Source: Chloroflexota bacterium (GTDB lineage: Bacteria; Chloroflexota; Anaerolineae; B4-G1). From it: 5,571 bases of DNA. The stretch spans positions 1 through 5,571 of the forward strand of contig JAAEPW010000043.1 of the NCBI GenBank assembly GCA_024232355.1. Direction: 5' to 3'. This document shows, one piece after another, positions 5,476 through 5,571 of this stretch. A program made the position numbers and the translations under genes. How positions within the stretch are numbered: the first letter of the stretch is position 1; each line of letters starts with the position of its first letter. The notes under the pieces are model-generated. The model searched no databases, was not told the origin of the DNA, and saw only the letters and a program-made list of their open reading frames with translations.

Positions 5476-5571
5476 ATGGCACGCAAATTCAAAACGGTTG
5501 ATTATGAGCAATCTGGTCAGCAAATACTGAGGATAGACGACTGTCTGCCGGCGAAGCATCTGGCTCGTTTC
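5476..5571 (+). CDS. IS1182-family-like transposase, N-terminal fragment cut by the window edge
   Basis: The frame opens at ATG 5476 and is uninterrupted for 32 codons to the end of the window. It starts MARKFKTVDYEQ and continues with an acidic residue pair before CLPAKHLARF. The pattern MARKFK-x-VDY, then a stretch ending DCLP-x-x-HLARF, is what I recognise as the N-terminus of IS1182-group DDE transposases (DUF772-type N-terminal domain). The catalytic domain lies outside the window. AAGGAG (5462-5467) is eight bases before this ATG; an in-frame ATG at 5470 is only two bases from the same site, so 5476 is preferred. The gene is divergent from the tns operon. The family call rests on a short stretch, so it is moderate; whether the gene is intact is unknown. 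Confidence 0.7.
   Translation, partial: MARKFKTVDYEQSGQQILRIDDCLPAKHLARF

Larger units (their letters stand above)
5315..5571 (+). mobile_element. Left part of an IS1182-like insertion sequence, boundary tentative
   Basis: A transposase start at 5476 implies an IS whose left end lies somewhere between tnsA and that gene. The 21-bp repeats at 5315-5335 and 5342-5362 are the only strong repeat structure there, so either copy could be the terminal inverted repeat. This would give a leader of about 115-160 bp. The matching right end is outside the window, so the boundary is a guess. Confidence 0.4.

Noticed and set aside
5269..5559. 96-codon minus-strand frame
   Set aside because: It runs antisense across the IS transposase start and the repeats, and its sequence resembles no family I recognise.
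1..5571. CRISPR array search
   Set aside because: No regularly spaced identical repeats of 25-40 bp are visible on either strand, and no cas gene motifs appear, so a CAST cannot be claimed from this window.

Overview
The window is most of the core transposition operon of a Tn7-like transposon, followed by the start of an insertion sequence. Four genes lie head to tail on the minus strand, in transcription order tnsA (5173-4520), tnsB (4523-2436), tnsC (2443-1445) and a tniQ/tnsD-like gene (1415 to beyond base 1). I identified them from motifs in their translations: a PD-(D/E)xK nuclease in TnsA, a D,D-35-E integrase core in TnsB, Walker A/B AAA+ motifs in TnsC, and a CxxC/CxxH/CxxC/CxxC zinc cluster in TniQ/TnsD.

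The genes are tightly packed. tnsA and tnsB overlap by 4 bp (ATGA), tnsB and tnsC overlap by 8 bp, and 29 bp separate tnsC from tniQ. Each has a visible Shine-Dalgarno sequence. By family knowledge, TnsA and TnsB form the cut-and-paste transposase, TnsC is the ATP-dependent regulator linking it to the target, and TniQ/TnsD is the target selector. The last gene is open for 471 codons and runs off the left edge, so the element continues there. Whether it carries a CRISPR-Cas module, another targeting protein or cargo cannot be seen.

Right of tnsA is a noncoding stretch (5174-5475). It should hold the tns promoter and possibly the transposon's right end. It contains a 21-bp direct repeat (18/21 identical, 27-bp period), three short ATGGGG-centred repeats and a few promoter-like hexamers. 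A plus-strand gene then starts at 5476 with a good ribosome-binding site. Its 32 visible residues resemble the N-terminus of IS1182-family transposases. I cannot tell from the window whether this IS lies inside the Tn7-like element or just beyond its end.

The organism is a bacterium with roughly balanced base composition and strong AGGAGG-type ribosome-binding sites. The combination of a Tn7-like operon with separate TnsA and TnsB, a short TnsC and an IS1182-type element would fit Ktedonobacteria or other Chloroflexota, or Firmicutes or cyanobacteria. This is a weak inference, since no host housekeeping gene is present. The most unusual internal signal is a perfect 12-bp inverted repeat with a 6-nt loop inside tnsA (5069-5098), spanning the codons of the catalytic FESLLERD motif.
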